Of a stretch of DNA of 64,000 bases, positions 16,609-26,476 are shown piece by piece. Below the pieces are notes generated by a model, which was given only the letters and a program-made list of their open reading frames with translations, was not told where the DNA came from and ran no database searches. Origin of the DNA: Treponema sp. (lineage in GTDB: Bacteria > Spirochaetota > Spirochaetia > Treponematales > Treponemataceae). Made by a program: the position numbers and the translations under genes. The stretch spans positions 186,001 through 250,000 of the forward strand of contig JAKSLX010000001.1 in the NCBI GenBank assembly GCA_024400915.1, written 5' to 3'. Each line of letters begins with the position of its first letter. Positions within the stretch are counted from its first letter, which is position 1.

Positions 16609-17751
16609 ATGTCCGAAAAAATAATCCTTGCAGGCGCATCAAGCGTAATTGGCCACGAAAAAATCATTGAGGCTTTCTCTTCCATAGGAATGGACGTAGC
16701 ATTTATAGAAGCTCCATTTGTAAAAAAATATTTTAAGGATGCTTCTGATAAATTCATCTACATGGAAAACCTTCCACCAGAGACAACAGCAATTCCCCTG
16801 TCAGAATACTGGATAAGTCAGTGCATAAAAACAAAACAATGTGCCATAAGCGAAAAAGCCCTTAAGGCAAGCAGATCAAAAAAATATCTTTATGAAATTC
16901 TTTCAGTCAATGGAAACAAGGTTCCAGAAATTTTTGACGGCATTGCCGAGGCTCGCAATTTCATTTTGAACACCAATGGAAGAGTAATCGTAAAACCAGA
17001 AGGGCTTTTCAGCGGCTATGCGGTAAAAACTGTAGGCAAAGAAAACCTGAATGATATTGAGCAGCTTGTCCTTAAGGCTAGCGACGTTCACAACAACGCC
17101 ATAAAGCTTTTTGAAATTGAAAGCAAGGGAGCCCTTGTTACTGAACTGATCTCAGGTGACGAATACAGTGCAGACCTTTTTTTATGCAAAGGCAAGCTTA
17201 CCCTTGTTCGCCTTAGCAAAAAAGTTGTGGTGGAAATTCACGGCACGCCTTGTACGGTGATATGCCAGCTGGTTCCATGTAGCGCGGATTTTTTTGAGCA
17301 GATGAGCAAGTGGTGCAATGTGCTTTTTGGCGACGGCGATATTTCTTTTGCGCAGTTTGATTTTATTGATTGTGGCGATGGTCAGCTGGTGCCTATTGAT
17401 TTTGCGTGCCGTGTAGGCGGCGGCATGGCTGAACTTTTTGGTGAATGTGAATCCAATGTGTATGCCGACGCCGTCTGTGGCAAGCAATACCAGGTGCAGG
17501 CAAGCAACGGGTACCTTACCCAGTTAAACTATGTTCCAACAAAAAGCGGAATTATTGAAAAGGACGACTACAACCTTGCAGACGGAAAGCAGTTCATCTA
17601 CAAACACAAGGGAGATTTTGTTCCTGAATCTCCATCAAGTGTCGCAAGCCGAATTGCAGTTGTAATAAAAAAAGCCCCTCTTGCAACCGCAAAGGATGCA
17701 GAAGAGCTTCTCATCGGCGATGAAAGAATAAAGTTCTGGAAGAAGAAGTAA
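16609..17751 (+). CDS. ATP-grasp domain protein
   Basis: A 380-residue protein with ATP-grasp architecture: an N-terminal pre-grasp domain (1-90) with IILAGASSVIG, the central VIVKPEGLFSGYAVKTVG nucleotide-binding strands (about 125-145), EYSADLFL, and a C-terminal metal-binding pattern FAQFDFIDCGDGQLVPIDFACRVGGG. Such enzymes ligate a carboxylate to an amine or thiol through an acyl phosphate. Substrates cannot be inferred. It starts 3 nt after the FAD oxidoreductase stop, without a Shine-Dalgarno, so translation is probably coupled. The two may share a pathway, but nothing else nearby identifies it. Confidence 0.82.
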   Translation: MSEKIILAGASSVIGHEKIIEAFSSIGMDVAFIEAPFVKKYFKDASDKFIYMENLPPETTAIPLSEYWISQCIKTKQCAISEKALKASRSKKYLYEILSVNGNKVPEIFDGIAEARNFILNTNGRVIVKPEGLFSGYAVKTVGKENLNDIEQLVLKASDVHNNAIKLFEIESKGALVTELISGDEYSADLFLCKGKLTLVRLSKKVVVEIHGTPCTVICQLVPCSADFFEQMSKWCNVLFGDGDISFAQFDFIDCGDGQLVPIDFACRVGGGMAELFGECESNVYADAVCGKQYQVQASNGYLTQLNYVPTKSGIIEKDDYNLADGKQFIYKHKGDFVPESPSSVASRIAVVIKKAPLATAKDAEELLIGDERIKFWKKK

Positions 17752-17765
17752 TTCTTTTCCAAACT

Positions 17766-18611
17766 TCATTTCAAAATATTTTCAAAGCTTTCTTTTTTGC
17801 ATAAAGCCGTAACATAAGGACGGCCAAGAAGAATGTTTGTCACTCCATAGCTCTGGGCTTTTTCAAAATCAGCCTTTGTTCTTATTCCGCCATCAACCCA
17901 GATTTCACCGCAGCTGTTTCTTATTTCATCTGCATGAGCGGCAAGGAATTCTGCAACGCTTCCAGTCCGCGTTGGAACACGACCGCCGTGGTTCGATACA
18001 AAAGCAACATCAGGTTTCAGTTCACGGACAAGTTCCAAATCTTCATCTGTAAAAATTCCCTTTATGACAAACGGAATATTTTTAGCGGCCAGAAATCTCT
18101 GAACCTCACGAAGATTTTCTGCAGTCTTTTTTTCAAGGTGAGCAGCATTGCGCATTGTTGCAATATTAAATGCATCAATATCGATTCCGCTGTATTCGGA
18201 AATTTCTTCAGCCCATTCCATTCTTTCAAAAACCTTTTTATTTTCATAAGGCTTTATGAAAACGGCAGCTTTCTTTCCGACAGACTTTACGGCCTCAATT
18301 CCCCAAAGCAGTTTGCAATCTGGAGTTCCGTCTCCTATGGAGATGGCAGTTTCGCTTTCTGCGCAAGCCTTCATCATGTCAAAGTAATACTGCTTTTCAT
18401 CATCATAGCCCATGTTCTGTTCTGCACCTGTCATTGGAGCAAGTCTTAGGATAGCTTTGCTACAAGCAAATGAACCCGATGGAATTTTTTTCCACCCGTC
18501 GCAATTCAGGATAAAATTTTTATTGCCATCTTCACCGCCCATGCCAGGCAACTGAGCAATACATCCACCTCCAAGACACACAGGACAAAAGTGACATTTA
18601 TATTCCGACAT
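17766..18611 (-). CDS. FMN-dependent alpha-hydroxy-acid dehydrogenase-like protein
   Basis: A 281-residue TIM-barrel flavoprotein. The C-terminal half carries PFVIKGIFTDEDLELV, the catalytic-type block VAFVSNHGGRVPTR and the phosphate-binding WVDGGIRTKADFEKAQSYG...ILLGRPYV, typical of lactate/glycolate oxidase relatives. The N terminus has an unusual cysteine cluster, CHFCPVCLGGGC (residues 5-16), that may bind a metal or cluster. It is shorter than classical family members (about 350-380 residues), as in clostridial and spirochaetal homologues. GGAG precedes the ATG. It converges on the ATP-grasp gene with only 14 bp between the stops, and the rhomboid-like gene is upstream on the same strand. 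Confidence 0.82.
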   Translation of the reverse strand: MSEYKCHFCPVCLGGGCIAQLPGMGGEDGNKNFILNCDGWKKIPSGSFACSKAILRLAPMTGAEQNMGYDDEKQYYFDMMKACAESETAISIGDGTPDCKLLWGIEAVKSVGKKAAVFIKPYENKKVFERMEWAEEISEYSGIDIDAFNIATMRNAAHLEKKTAENLREVQRFLAAKNIPFVIKGIFTDEDLELVRELKPDVAFVSNHGGRVPTRTGSVAEFLAAHADEIRNSCGEIWVDGGIRTKADFEKAQSYGVTNILLGRPYVTALCKKESFENILK

Positions 18612-18649
18612 AAATTATCTCCATACCAAATCATTCCATCTTTTGATGG

Positions 18650-19396
18650 TCAACTTAATGTTCCAATTACAGTTTCGTCACTTGAAGACGATGACCAAGT
18701 TTTTTTCTTGCTTGAGTAATCATCGTCATCCTCATAATCGTTTTTTACTTCAGTCTTTTTTGAAGCTGTTTTAGTTGATTTCTTTTTTGGAAGAACAAGA
18801 AAGCCAAAAATGCTTCCACAGATTCCGCCGATCATTTCTATCAGGACACCACAAGTTTTCTGCATTATGTCAGTTCCCTCTGCCCCCTTAGTGTTCCTGA
18901 AAATTTCAAAGGAAAGGAAAAGCACAAAAACAAGAAGACACGAAAGCGGTATTCTCTTTTTTGTAAGCTCAGTAAGAGAAACTAGAACTGCCATCATGAA
19001 AATTATGCAACCAGCTCCAGTCAAAGGAACTGTTGAAATGCATGCAGTAAGGACACCGGAAATCAATGTAGAAATAAACATCATGAGTCCGAGCATTACG
19101 CTTCCGTAACGTTCCTCAAGAATCTGACCCAAAAGAAGAATCACAATCAGATTTGAAAAAAGCATTTCCCATCCGGAATTTCCAAAAATAAAAAAGAAAA
19201 GGCCAGTAAAATCTGCAGGTGACTTAAAATTAAACGGCACTATGGCCTGCTTTGAGCCATGACAAATCAAAATTGTAGAAAACATTTTCCCTTTGAAGGC
19301 AAATGTATCAAGGAGAAACATCACGACGGCAACAATTACAAATGTAACGGTAACCGGAAAATCAAATGTCAATTTAGGTGAACTTTTTTTAGCCAT
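18650..19396 (-). CDS. Rhomboid-like membrane protein without catalytic residues
   Basis: A 248-residue protein with about six transmembrane segments. WEMLFSNLIVILLLGQILEERYGS matches the rhomboid L1/TM2 region that usually reads HxxxNxxxLxxFG. The active-site GxSG of TM4 appears as TGAGCIIF, with Gly where serine is expected. The TM6 His motif appears as EMIGGICGSIFG, with Met for His. It therefore looks like an inactive (pseudo-) rhomboid that may bind rather than cut membrane proteins. The C-terminal 50 residues are cytoplasmic, rich in Lys, Asp and Ser. No convincing ribosome site precedes the ATG. The family call is from pattern only. Confidence 0.65.
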   Translation of the reverse strand: MAKKSSPKLTFDFPVTVTFVIVAVVMFLLDTFAFKGKMFSTILICHGSKQAIVPFNFKSPADFTGLFFFIFGNSGWEMLFSNLIVILLLGQILEERYGSVMLGLMMFISTLISGVLTACISTVPLTGAGCIIFMMAVLVSLTELTKKRIPLSCLLVFVLFLSFEIFRNTKGAEGTDIMQKTCGVLIEMIGGICGSIFGFLVLPKKKSTKTASKKTEVKNDYEDDDDYSSKKKTWSSSSSDETVIGTLS

Positions 19397-19436
19397 ACTT
19401 ATTTATCGGTTAAAAATCAGGCCTACAAGAATTTAA

Positions 19437-19997
19437 TTGAACATCTTTTTCAACGGGTTTATAATTACTGTAGAAACTTTAATAGGACTAAAGCAATTGA
19501 ACACCGATGCGGTTTTCGAGAAGCTCAAGACTTCTCTTGGTGCCTGCTACAACATCAATATCTGCAATGATGCAGATTTTCTCAAAGTGCGATGCGATTA
19601 TTTTGAACACGCAGAAAATTTTATTGTTTCCAGAAAAGCAAATCTTTGGTCCGCCGATTCTGAAGAATTCATGTACATCTTCAATGTTCCAACCCTGACA
19701 AAAGAAATCTTTTTATCTTCAATTCAATATGTTGAATCAGACTGGAACAACCACGCCCACATTGGTCCAGGACACATGTACACTTACATCACTCCCCTTT
19801 TCATATGCGAAAATGCTGAAAAGGATGCCGTAAAACTTCTGAAAAAATACCGAAAATATAAAAGCTACAGATTCAGTTTCTGGGGATGGTCGGAATTCCA
19901 CACGGCCCTTGTGGATTGTTCTAATGAAAAAATCATCACCAACAGAAGCGGAAAATGCGTAAGAAAATCACTTGGAAGAATAATTCATAATTCATAA
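19437..19997 (+). CDS. Conserved hypothetical protein, cytoplasmic
   Basis: A 186-residue protein not assigned to a characterised family. It has an internal NHAHIGPGHMYTYITPLF block rich in His, Tyr and Gly and a C-terminal KYKSYRFSFWGWSEFHTALVDC stretch, both of which look conserved rather than random. There is no signal peptide. The start proposed here is TTG at 19437, because no in-frame ATG exists near the beginning; ribosome-site support is poor, so the start is uncertain. The last residues (IIHNS) and the stop codon are encoded by an AT-rich repeat, suggesting that the original C terminus was altered by repeat insertion. Confidence 0.6.
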   Translation: MNIFFNGFIITVETLIGLKQLNTDAVFEKLKTSLGACYNINICNDADFLKVRCDYFEHAENFIVSRKANLWSADSEEFMYIFNVPTLTKEIFLSSIQYVESDWNNHAHIGPGHMYTYITPLFICENAEKDAVKLLKKYRKYKSYRFSFWGWSEFHTALVDCSNEKIITNRSGKCVRKSLGRIIHNS

Positions 19998-20027
19998 TTA
20001 AGAATTGTAAATTATGAATTGTTTTTT
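19989..20027. repeat. AT-only palindrome overlapping a stop codon, followed by a T run
   Basis: Arms AATTCATAATT (19989-19999) and AATTATGAATT (20010-20020) form a perfect 11-bp stem with a 10-nt loop, followed by GTTTTTT. The left part repeats ATTCATA. It contains the stop codon of the preceding gene and may also act as a weak terminator ahead of the CstA-like gene. Confidence 0.6.
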
Positions 20028-20038
20028 GGAGGTAATAT

Positions 20039-21733
<1,695 letters not shown>

Positions 21734-21752
21734 TTTGATCCTTTAGCATGAC

Positions 21753-21784
21753 AAAGCCCCTGGAGCACTCCAGGGGCTTTTCTG
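21753..21784. terminator. Bidirectional terminator between cstA and pth
   Basis: AAAGCCCCTGGAG and CTCCAGGGGCTTT form a 13-bp perfect inverted repeat (21753-21780) with T-rich flank on the plus side. It separates two convergent genes whose ends are 51 bp apart. Confidence 0.85.
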
Positions 21785-22444
21785 TTACAAAACTTCCACC
21801 AGCTTCTTCTTGTTCCACTCTTTCTGAAGATTTGTGGCATCTTTGATCGTAAGGAATTTTGCAAACATTGGATTCATCATGGTGAAAATTTGCGACAAGG
21901 TAATTTTTTCATCACTTGTAAATGAACCCAGAACATAGTCGGCAACATTTCCGTTGGCAGGCTTTCCAACACCGATGCGGATTCTCCAGAAATCTGGTGT
22001 TCCAAAAGTTTCCTTTGTTGAACGAAGTCCGTTGTGACCGCCAAGACCTCCAGACCATTTAAGGCCTACAGTACCCAAAGGAAGTTCGATCTCATCGTGA
22101 ACGACAAGCACATCGCTCGCAGGAATCTTGAAAAATCGTGCAGCTTCACCAATTGCCTGACCGCTCAAATTCATGTAGGTCATTGGCTTCATGAAATAGA
22201 TTTTCTTTGGCGCGCAGTCGGGAATCGGAAGAGTTCCGTTGTCTCTTTCCTTGATGAGTCCCGCATCCTTAAGCCAGGTTGCAAAAACATCATAATCAAC
22301 GCAGCAGAAATCCGCCTTGTATTTTGACTGCCATGAAATCTTATCTGCAAAAGGCAATGCAGCTTCAAAAAGCCATCCCGCATTGTGCCTTGTATCTTCG
22401 TATTCCTTTCCGTAATTTCCCAAAAAAGCAACTAACTGAATCAT
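21785..22444 (-). CDS. pth: Peptidyl-tRNA hydrolase
   Basis: Releases tRNA from peptidyl-tRNA dropped by ribosomes. It has 219 residues, slightly longer than the usual 190-200. LGNYGKEYEDTRHNAGW holds Asn10 and catalytic His20; VVHDEIELPLG and the GLGGHNGLRS loop complete the active site. The C-terminal extension (about 190-219) is not recognised. There is no ribosome site: TAAACT (22451-22456) with TTGAAA at 17 nt (22474-22479) lies 6 nt from the ATG, so the mRNA should be leaderless. It is divergent from the SH3 lipoprotein gene, with the two promoters in a 98-bp gap. Confidence 0.95.
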   Translation of the reverse strand: MIQLVAFLGNYGKEYEDTRHNAGWLFEAALPFADKISWQSKYKADFCCVDYDVFATWLKDAGLIKERDNGTLPIPDCAPKKIYFMKPMTYMNLSGQAIGEAARFFKIPASDVLVVHDEIELPLGTVGLKWSGGLGGHNGLRSTKETFGTPDFWRIRIGVGKPANGNVADYVLGSFTSDEKITLSQIFTMMNPMFAKFLTIKDATNLQKEWNKKKLVEVL

Positions 22445-22450
22445 GGTAAC

Positions 22451-22530
22451 AGTTTAATGATTACAAATGGAAATTTCAATTTTCCAGCGTTGATGGGGCT
22501 CTTCTTTTGATTTACAATGGATTCCGTATA
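22451..22530. promoter_or_regulatory. Divergent promoters of pth and the SH3 lipoprotein with palindrome
   Basis: Minus-strand promoter for pth: TTGAAA (22474-22479), N17, TAAACT (22451-22456). Plus-strand promoter for the lipoprotein: TTGATG (22490-22495), N17, TACAAT (22513-22518). Just downstream lies the palindrome CCGTATACGG within ATTCCGTATACGG (22521-22533), near the expected start of transcription, a possible operator. Confidence 0.5.
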
Positions 22531-22542
22531 CGGAGTTAAAAA

Positions 22543-23343
22543 ATGAAAAAGCATTTACTAATCATCCTTGCCACTTCAATCGCATTGGTCAGCTGCAGCA
22601 AAAATAAAGAACCTCAAAATTATCTTGGCACTGAAGGTTGGCTTCAGAATGAAATTGAACCACCACAGGAAACTCCCGTTGAGCCTTCTTATTACTATGT
22701 AAATACTTTGGACGGCGTTAATGTCCGTGACATTCCTGGTGGAAACAAAATCGCAAGGCTTCCCTTCGATGAAAAAGTCAGGTTCCTTGAAAATGGAAAA
22801 TATGAAGAAATTGACGGCTACCATAAGAACTGGATAAAAATCCGTACTGATGCAGGGGCTGAAGGATATGTCTACGGAGCATATCTTTCTGAGGCCATTG
22901 AAGACGCACAGAAATTCCGCCGCAATGAGCAGCTTGGAAAGGCATTTCCTTGGCTTGAGAATTACGAGGATATCTTCAGAAAAAATGGAGTTAACATCGA
23001 CACATCACCATACAACATCGGTAATAACGAAGAACTTTATCATCTTTATCCGGACCAGGAAAACAGCATTGAATTCCTGTTCTACAGCACCTTCGATCAG
23101 GAAAAGGGGATTCCAGGAAATTTCCTTTACATGGTACAGATTTACAATAACGATGAATATTATCCAGATTTTTTGCCCTTTAAGATTGGAGATCCAGTTG
23201 AAGAAGTCTACAGATATTTTGGACCGCAGAACGCAACATATTTTTCTGATGGTCCATGGTGGGCAGACACAGATATCAGGATGAAGGTAGAAACCGAAAA
23301 CGACCGCATAGTAAAGGTCATCATCACAAAATGTGGATGGTAG
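22543..23343 (+). CDS. SH3-domain lipoprotein
   Basis: A 266-residue envelope protein. The signal peptide ends in ALVSC, a spirochaetal lipobox with Cys18. Residues about 50-115 form a bacterial SH3 (SH3b) domain: YVNTLDGVNVRDIPGGNKIARLPFDEKVRFLE...WIKIRTDAGAEGYVYGAYL. Such domains often bind cell-wall peptides. The C-terminal half (about 120-266), ending in VIITKCGW, is of unknown type. Expression is likely driven by the promoter at 22490-22518; the spacing from the CCGTATACGG palindrome to ATG is about 10 nt, and GGAG lies next to the start. It is convergent with the metal ATPase gene. Confidence 0.82.
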   Translation: MKKHLLIILATSIALVSCSKNKEPQNYLGTEGWLQNEIEPPQETPVEPSYYYVNTLDGVNVRDIPGGNKIARLPFDEKVRFLENGKYEEIDGYHKNWIKIRTDAGAEGYVYGAYLSEAIEDAQKFRRNEQLGKAFPWLENYEDIFRKNGVNIDTSPYNIGNNEELYHLYPDQENSIEFLFYSTFDQEKGIPGNFLYMVQIYNNDEYYPDFLPFKIGDPVEEVYRYFGPQNATYFSDGPWWADTDIRMKVETENDRIVKVIITKCGW

Positions 23344-23475
23344 AAATCCTTCAACAGCATGAAAATCAGCGCAGTCGGAGTTCCGCTCAAACTGCGACTT
23401 GAATGCAAAGCATTCACCGGAGCAGGCTTGAACGGGTTTCCGACAGAAGCTGATTTTTATTTTACTACTAAAGCT

Positions 23476-25437
23476 TTATTTCTTTTTCAACAGCCTGATA
23501 CTGTTCAATATTGTAAGAAGGCACACGCCTACATCACCGAAGATGGCAAGCCACATGTTCACAAAACCACCTGCACACAATCCAAGGATTGCAACCTTTA
23601 CTGCAATGCTGAATCCAATGTTCTGCTTAACGTTAACCATGGTCTTCTTTGCAAGCTTAACCGCAAGGGCAACATTCTCGATGTTGTCATCCATGATCAC
23701 AATGTCGGCAGCCTCTATTGCGGAATCACTTCCCATGGCACCCATGGCGATTCCAACATCGCTTCTTGTAAGAACCGGAGCATCGTTGATTCCGTCTCCA
23801 ACAAAGACAACAGTTCCGCCGGAATTATTTTTCATGAGGCTTTCAATTTCCTCAACCTTGTTCTGAGGCAGAAGTTCCGCACGCACTTCATCAATGCCGA
23901 TGGAAGAAGCAATGGCCTGGGCGTTGTTCCTTGTATCGCCTGTAAGCATGACGGCCTTTGAGATTCCGGCTTTGTGAAGCTCTTCAATTGCAGCCTTTGC
24001 ATTCTCCTTGACCACATCGCTGATGATGATTCTTCCAGCAAACACACCGTCAATTGCGGCATACACAACTGAACCTGCGACATCACTTGCAGCCTCGGAC
24101 TTTTCATCAAAACCCAGGACCTTTTCAAGGAGCATAAGTTTTTTGTTCCCCGCAAGAACTTTTTTTCCGTCGACAACGCACTTGATTCCGTGTCCGCTGA
24201 TTTCTTCTGCTTCTTCAACAGTAAGTTTTCCGCAGTTTTCGCAAGCGTGGAAATTCCTCAACGACCTGGATACCGGATGATCGCTGTAGTATTCAGCATG
24301 GGTCACAAGGGCGGCAAGTTCTTCCTTTGAAAGACTGCAGCCTTCGGCAACTTCCACATCAGTAACTTCATAGACACCCTTAGTCAAAGTTCCAGTCTTG
24401 TCAAAGGCAATAGTGTCTGCGCGTGACAGAAGCTCAAGATAGCTTGAACCTTTTACAAGGATTCCGTCTTTTCCTGCACGACCGATTCCAGCAAAGAAAC
24501 TTAACGGAACCGAAATAACAAGAGCACAAGGACAAGAGACAACAAGCATTTCGCAGGCACGGTAAAGCCATGTTTTAAAGTGCTCGTTCCACCCAAGAAT
24601 CGTAGGCGGAACCACTGCAACAGCAACGGCAAGGATACAGACAATTGGCGTGTAGACCTTTGCAAACCGCGTGATGAATTTTTCGCTTGATGCTTTTTTC
24701 TCCTGGGCATTTTCAATGAGGTCAAGGATTTTTGAAACCGTACTTTCACCGAATTCCTTTGTGACCTTGATTTCAATCACTGCCCTTGTATTTACAAAAC
24801 CGCTAAGGATTTCATCGCCTTCATTTATTTCACGGGGAACGCTTTCACCAGTGAGGGCACTCGTATCAACCATAGTCGAGCCCTTTGAAATTATTCCGTC
24901 GAGAGGAACAAGTTCGCCAGGCTTTACGATGATGGTCTCACCGACTTCAACATCATCGGCATCAATTACAGCTTCTTTTCCGTCCCGGATCACACAGGCG
25001 GTATCAGGACGGATGTCAAGAAGTTCTGCAATGGTGTCCTTTGTTTTGTCAGACGCCTTGTCTTCAAGATATTCCCCAAGCTGAAACAGAATCATTACGG
25101 CACAGGCTTCCATGGTTTCGCCGATTACGACAGCCCCGATTGTAGCTACAGCCATTAAGAAAGATTCACTGAAGCACTTTCCCTTTGAAAGACCTTCTAC
25201 AGCCTCGCGGATTACAGGAAGACCGCAAATAATGTAGGAACCAAAATAAAGGGCAAGTAAAACTCCGCGAATAATCTGGGCATTGTCGCCGGCAGACGGT
25301 GCAAAAATTTTCTCAACTATGATTCCAGCCGCAAACAAAAGTGCGGAAAGAATTATTTTCTTAAGCGACATTTCTTCGCCATGTTCATGTTCTTCGTGTC
25401 CATGTTCGTGATCGTGTTCACAGCAACAGCAACTCAT
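23476..25437 (-). CDS. Heavy-metal efflux P1B-type ATPase (Zn/Cd/Pb type)
   Basis: Exports divalent soft metals from the cytoplasm at the cost of ATP. It has 653 residues. Instead of an HMA domain, the N terminus has a Cys/His-rich metal-binding leader (CCCCEHDHEHGHEEHEHG, 3-20). Then come transmembrane helices, the actuator TGES (196-199), the CPC motif of the transport site (302-304), the phosphorylation motif DKTGT with Asp346, the HP dipeptide in YYSDHPVSRSL and the hinge VGDGINDAPVL. CPC with no HMA fits the CadA/ZntA subgroup. It starts 2 bp after the ArsR regulator stop, forming one operon under its control. Confidence 0.92.
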   Translation of the reverse strand: MSCCCCEHDHEHGHEEHEHGEEMSLKKIILSALLFAAGIIVEKIFAPSAGDNAQIIRGVLLALYFGSYIICGLPVIREAVEGLSKGKCFSESFLMAVATIGAVVIGETMEACAVMILFQLGEYLEDKASDKTKDTIAELLDIRPDTACVIRDGKEAVIDADDVEVGETIIVKPGELVPLDGIISKGSTMVDTSALTGESVPREINEGDEILSGFVNTRAVIEIKVTKEFGESTVSKILDLIENAQEKKASSEKFITRFAKVYTPIVCILAVAVAVVPPTILGWNEHFKTWLYRACEMLVVSCPCALVISVPLSFFAGIGRAGKDGILVKGSSYLELLSRADTIAFDKTGTLTKGVYEVTDVEVAEGCSLSKEELAALVTHAEYYSDHPVSRSLRNFHACENCGKLTVEEAEEISGHGIKCVVDGKKVLAGNKKLMLLEKVLGFDEKSEAASDVAGSVVYAAIDGVFAGRIIISDVVKENAKAAIEELHKAGISKAVMLTGDTRNNAQAIASSIGIDEVRAELLPQNKVEEIESLMKNNSGGTVVFVGDGINDAPVLTRSDVGIAMGAMGSDSAIEAADIVIMDDNIENVALAVKLAKKTMVNVKQNIGFSIAVKVAILGLCAGGFVNMWLAIFGDVGVCLLTILNSIRLLKKK

Positions 25438-25439
25438 AT

Positions 25440-25733
25440 CTAATCTCCTAAATGCTCAATTCCGATGTTGAGGATTATTTTTACGTGTTCATCAGACGGA
25501 TAGTAGACCGCTGATTTTCCTTCCTTTCTGAACTTAACAAGACCGCTGGATTTCAAGATCCTAAGCTGCTGACTTATGGCAGGCTGCGTCATGTTAAGGG
25601 CTTCCGAGATTTCCGTAACATTCATTTCCTTTTCAAGGAGCGCATACAGAATCTTTATTCTTGTTGAATCCCCAAAAACCTTAAAAAGTTCTGCAAGATT
25701 CACAAGCATTTCTTCATTCTCTTGATTTATCAT
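25440..25733 (-). CDS. ArsR/SmtB-family metal-responsive repressor
   Basis: A winged-helix repressor that dissociates from DNA on binding metal. From ATG 25733 it has 97 residues, with FKVFGDSTRIKILYALLEKEMNVTEISEALNMTQPAISQQLRILKSSGLV as the helix-turn-helix core. An upstream in-frame TTG at 25769 was rejected because it is the first base of a TTGACA -35 box. The promoter and a 20-bp near-palindrome lie directly ahead of the ATG, indicating autoregulation of this repressor/ATPase operon. The metal-sensing residues are not the classic CVC of ArsR/CadC; His and Asp residues near the C terminus (HVKIILNIGIEHLGD) may serve. Confidence 0.9.
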   Translation of the reverse strand: MINQENEEMLVNLAELFKVFGDSTRIKILYALLEKEMNVTEISEALNMTQPAISQQLRILKSSGLVKFRKEGKSAVYYPSDEHVKIILNIGIEHLGD

Positions 25734-25739
25734 ATTATT

Positions 25740-25769
25740 ATATAAGCATATACTTATATGTTCTGTCAA
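25740..25769 (-). promoter_or_regulatory. Promoter/operator of the metal-efflux operon
   Basis: On the minus strand: TTGACA (25764-25769), then ATATAAGTATATGCTTATAT (25740-25759), a palindrome with 18 of 20 matching positions of the kind bound by ArsR/SmtB proteins (7-bp arms ATATAAG and CTTATAT). The -10 candidate CTTATA at 17 nt lies inside the right arm. The ATG follows 7 nt later, so repression would block initiation directly and the mRNA would be leaderless. Confidence 0.7.
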
Positions 25770-25806
25770 GTGTTTTTCCGTCTCTTCTTGTGTTATATTC
25801 TAGGAT

Positions 25807-26457
25807 ATGAACAAAGGATATACGGACGGAATAATTCTTGATATAGACGGAACCATCTGGAACACAACTGGAATAGTTGCCGTTGCATGGAACAAGGCAA
25901 TAGAAAAATCAGGCCTTGATGCAAAGAAAGTAAATGCACAGATGCTTCAGCAGGAATTCGGAAAGACAATGGATGTCATAGCCCAGGATCTGTGGCCTAA
26001 TTTAAGCAAAGCCGACCAGGACAAACTCATGTCATACTGCTGCACGGAAGAACAGATTGAAATCAAGAACAATACCATCGACATCACATACCCTGGAGTT
26101 ATCGAAACGATAAAGGAACTTTCCACAATGCAGAACCTTTACATCGTCAGCAACTGTCAGGACGGATACATTGAACTCACAATGGAAAAAACCGGTATTA
26201 CGCCATACATCAAGGATTTTGAGTGCTTTGGAAGAACCGGAAAAGCAAAGGCAGAAAATATTCAGATTCTATGTTCACGCAACAACATAACTTCACCGCT
26301 TTACGTTGGCGACACCCAAGGCGACTGCGATTCCTGCAAACAGGCAGAAATTCCTTTCATCTGGGCAAGCTATGGTTTTGGCAGGGCAGACAAATACTAC
26401 GAAAAAATTGACAGCTTTGAAGAGCTGATTAAAATCGTAACTTCAATCAATAAATAA
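25807..26457 (+). CDS. HAD-family hydrolase (phosphoglycolate phosphatase-like)
   Basis: A 216-residue cytoplasmic phosphatase. ILDIDGTIWNT holds the nucleophile/acid Asp pair (Asp11 and Asp13 by position), YIVSNCQDGYIELT is motif II, GRTGKAKAENI supplies the motif III lysine and LYVGDTQGDCDSCKQAEIPFIWASYGFG is motif IV. The cap insertion after motif I is helical, as in subfamily I phosphatases. The substrate is unknown. An extended -10 sequence (TGTTATATT, 25791-25799) ends 7 nt before the ATG and there is no ribosome site, suggesting a leaderless transcript. A second HAD gene follows 19 bp later. Confidence 0.88.
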   Translation: MNKGYTDGIILDIDGTIWNTTGIVAVAWNKAIEKSGLDAKKVNAQMLQQEFGKTMDVIAQDLWPNLSKADQDKLMSYCCTEEQIEIKNNTIDITYPGVIETIKELSTMQNLYIVSNCQDGYIELTMEKTGITPYIKDFECFGRTGKAKAENIQILCSRNNITSPLYVGDTQGDCDSCKQAEIPFIWASYGFGRADKYYEKIDSFEELIKIVTSINK

Positions 26458-26476
26458 CTTTTACGGGAGGATACTG

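Noticed and set aside
25734..25769. TTG start for the ArsR regulator at 25769
   Set aside because: The TTG is part of the TTGACA -35 box, and the added residues are the operator read as protein.
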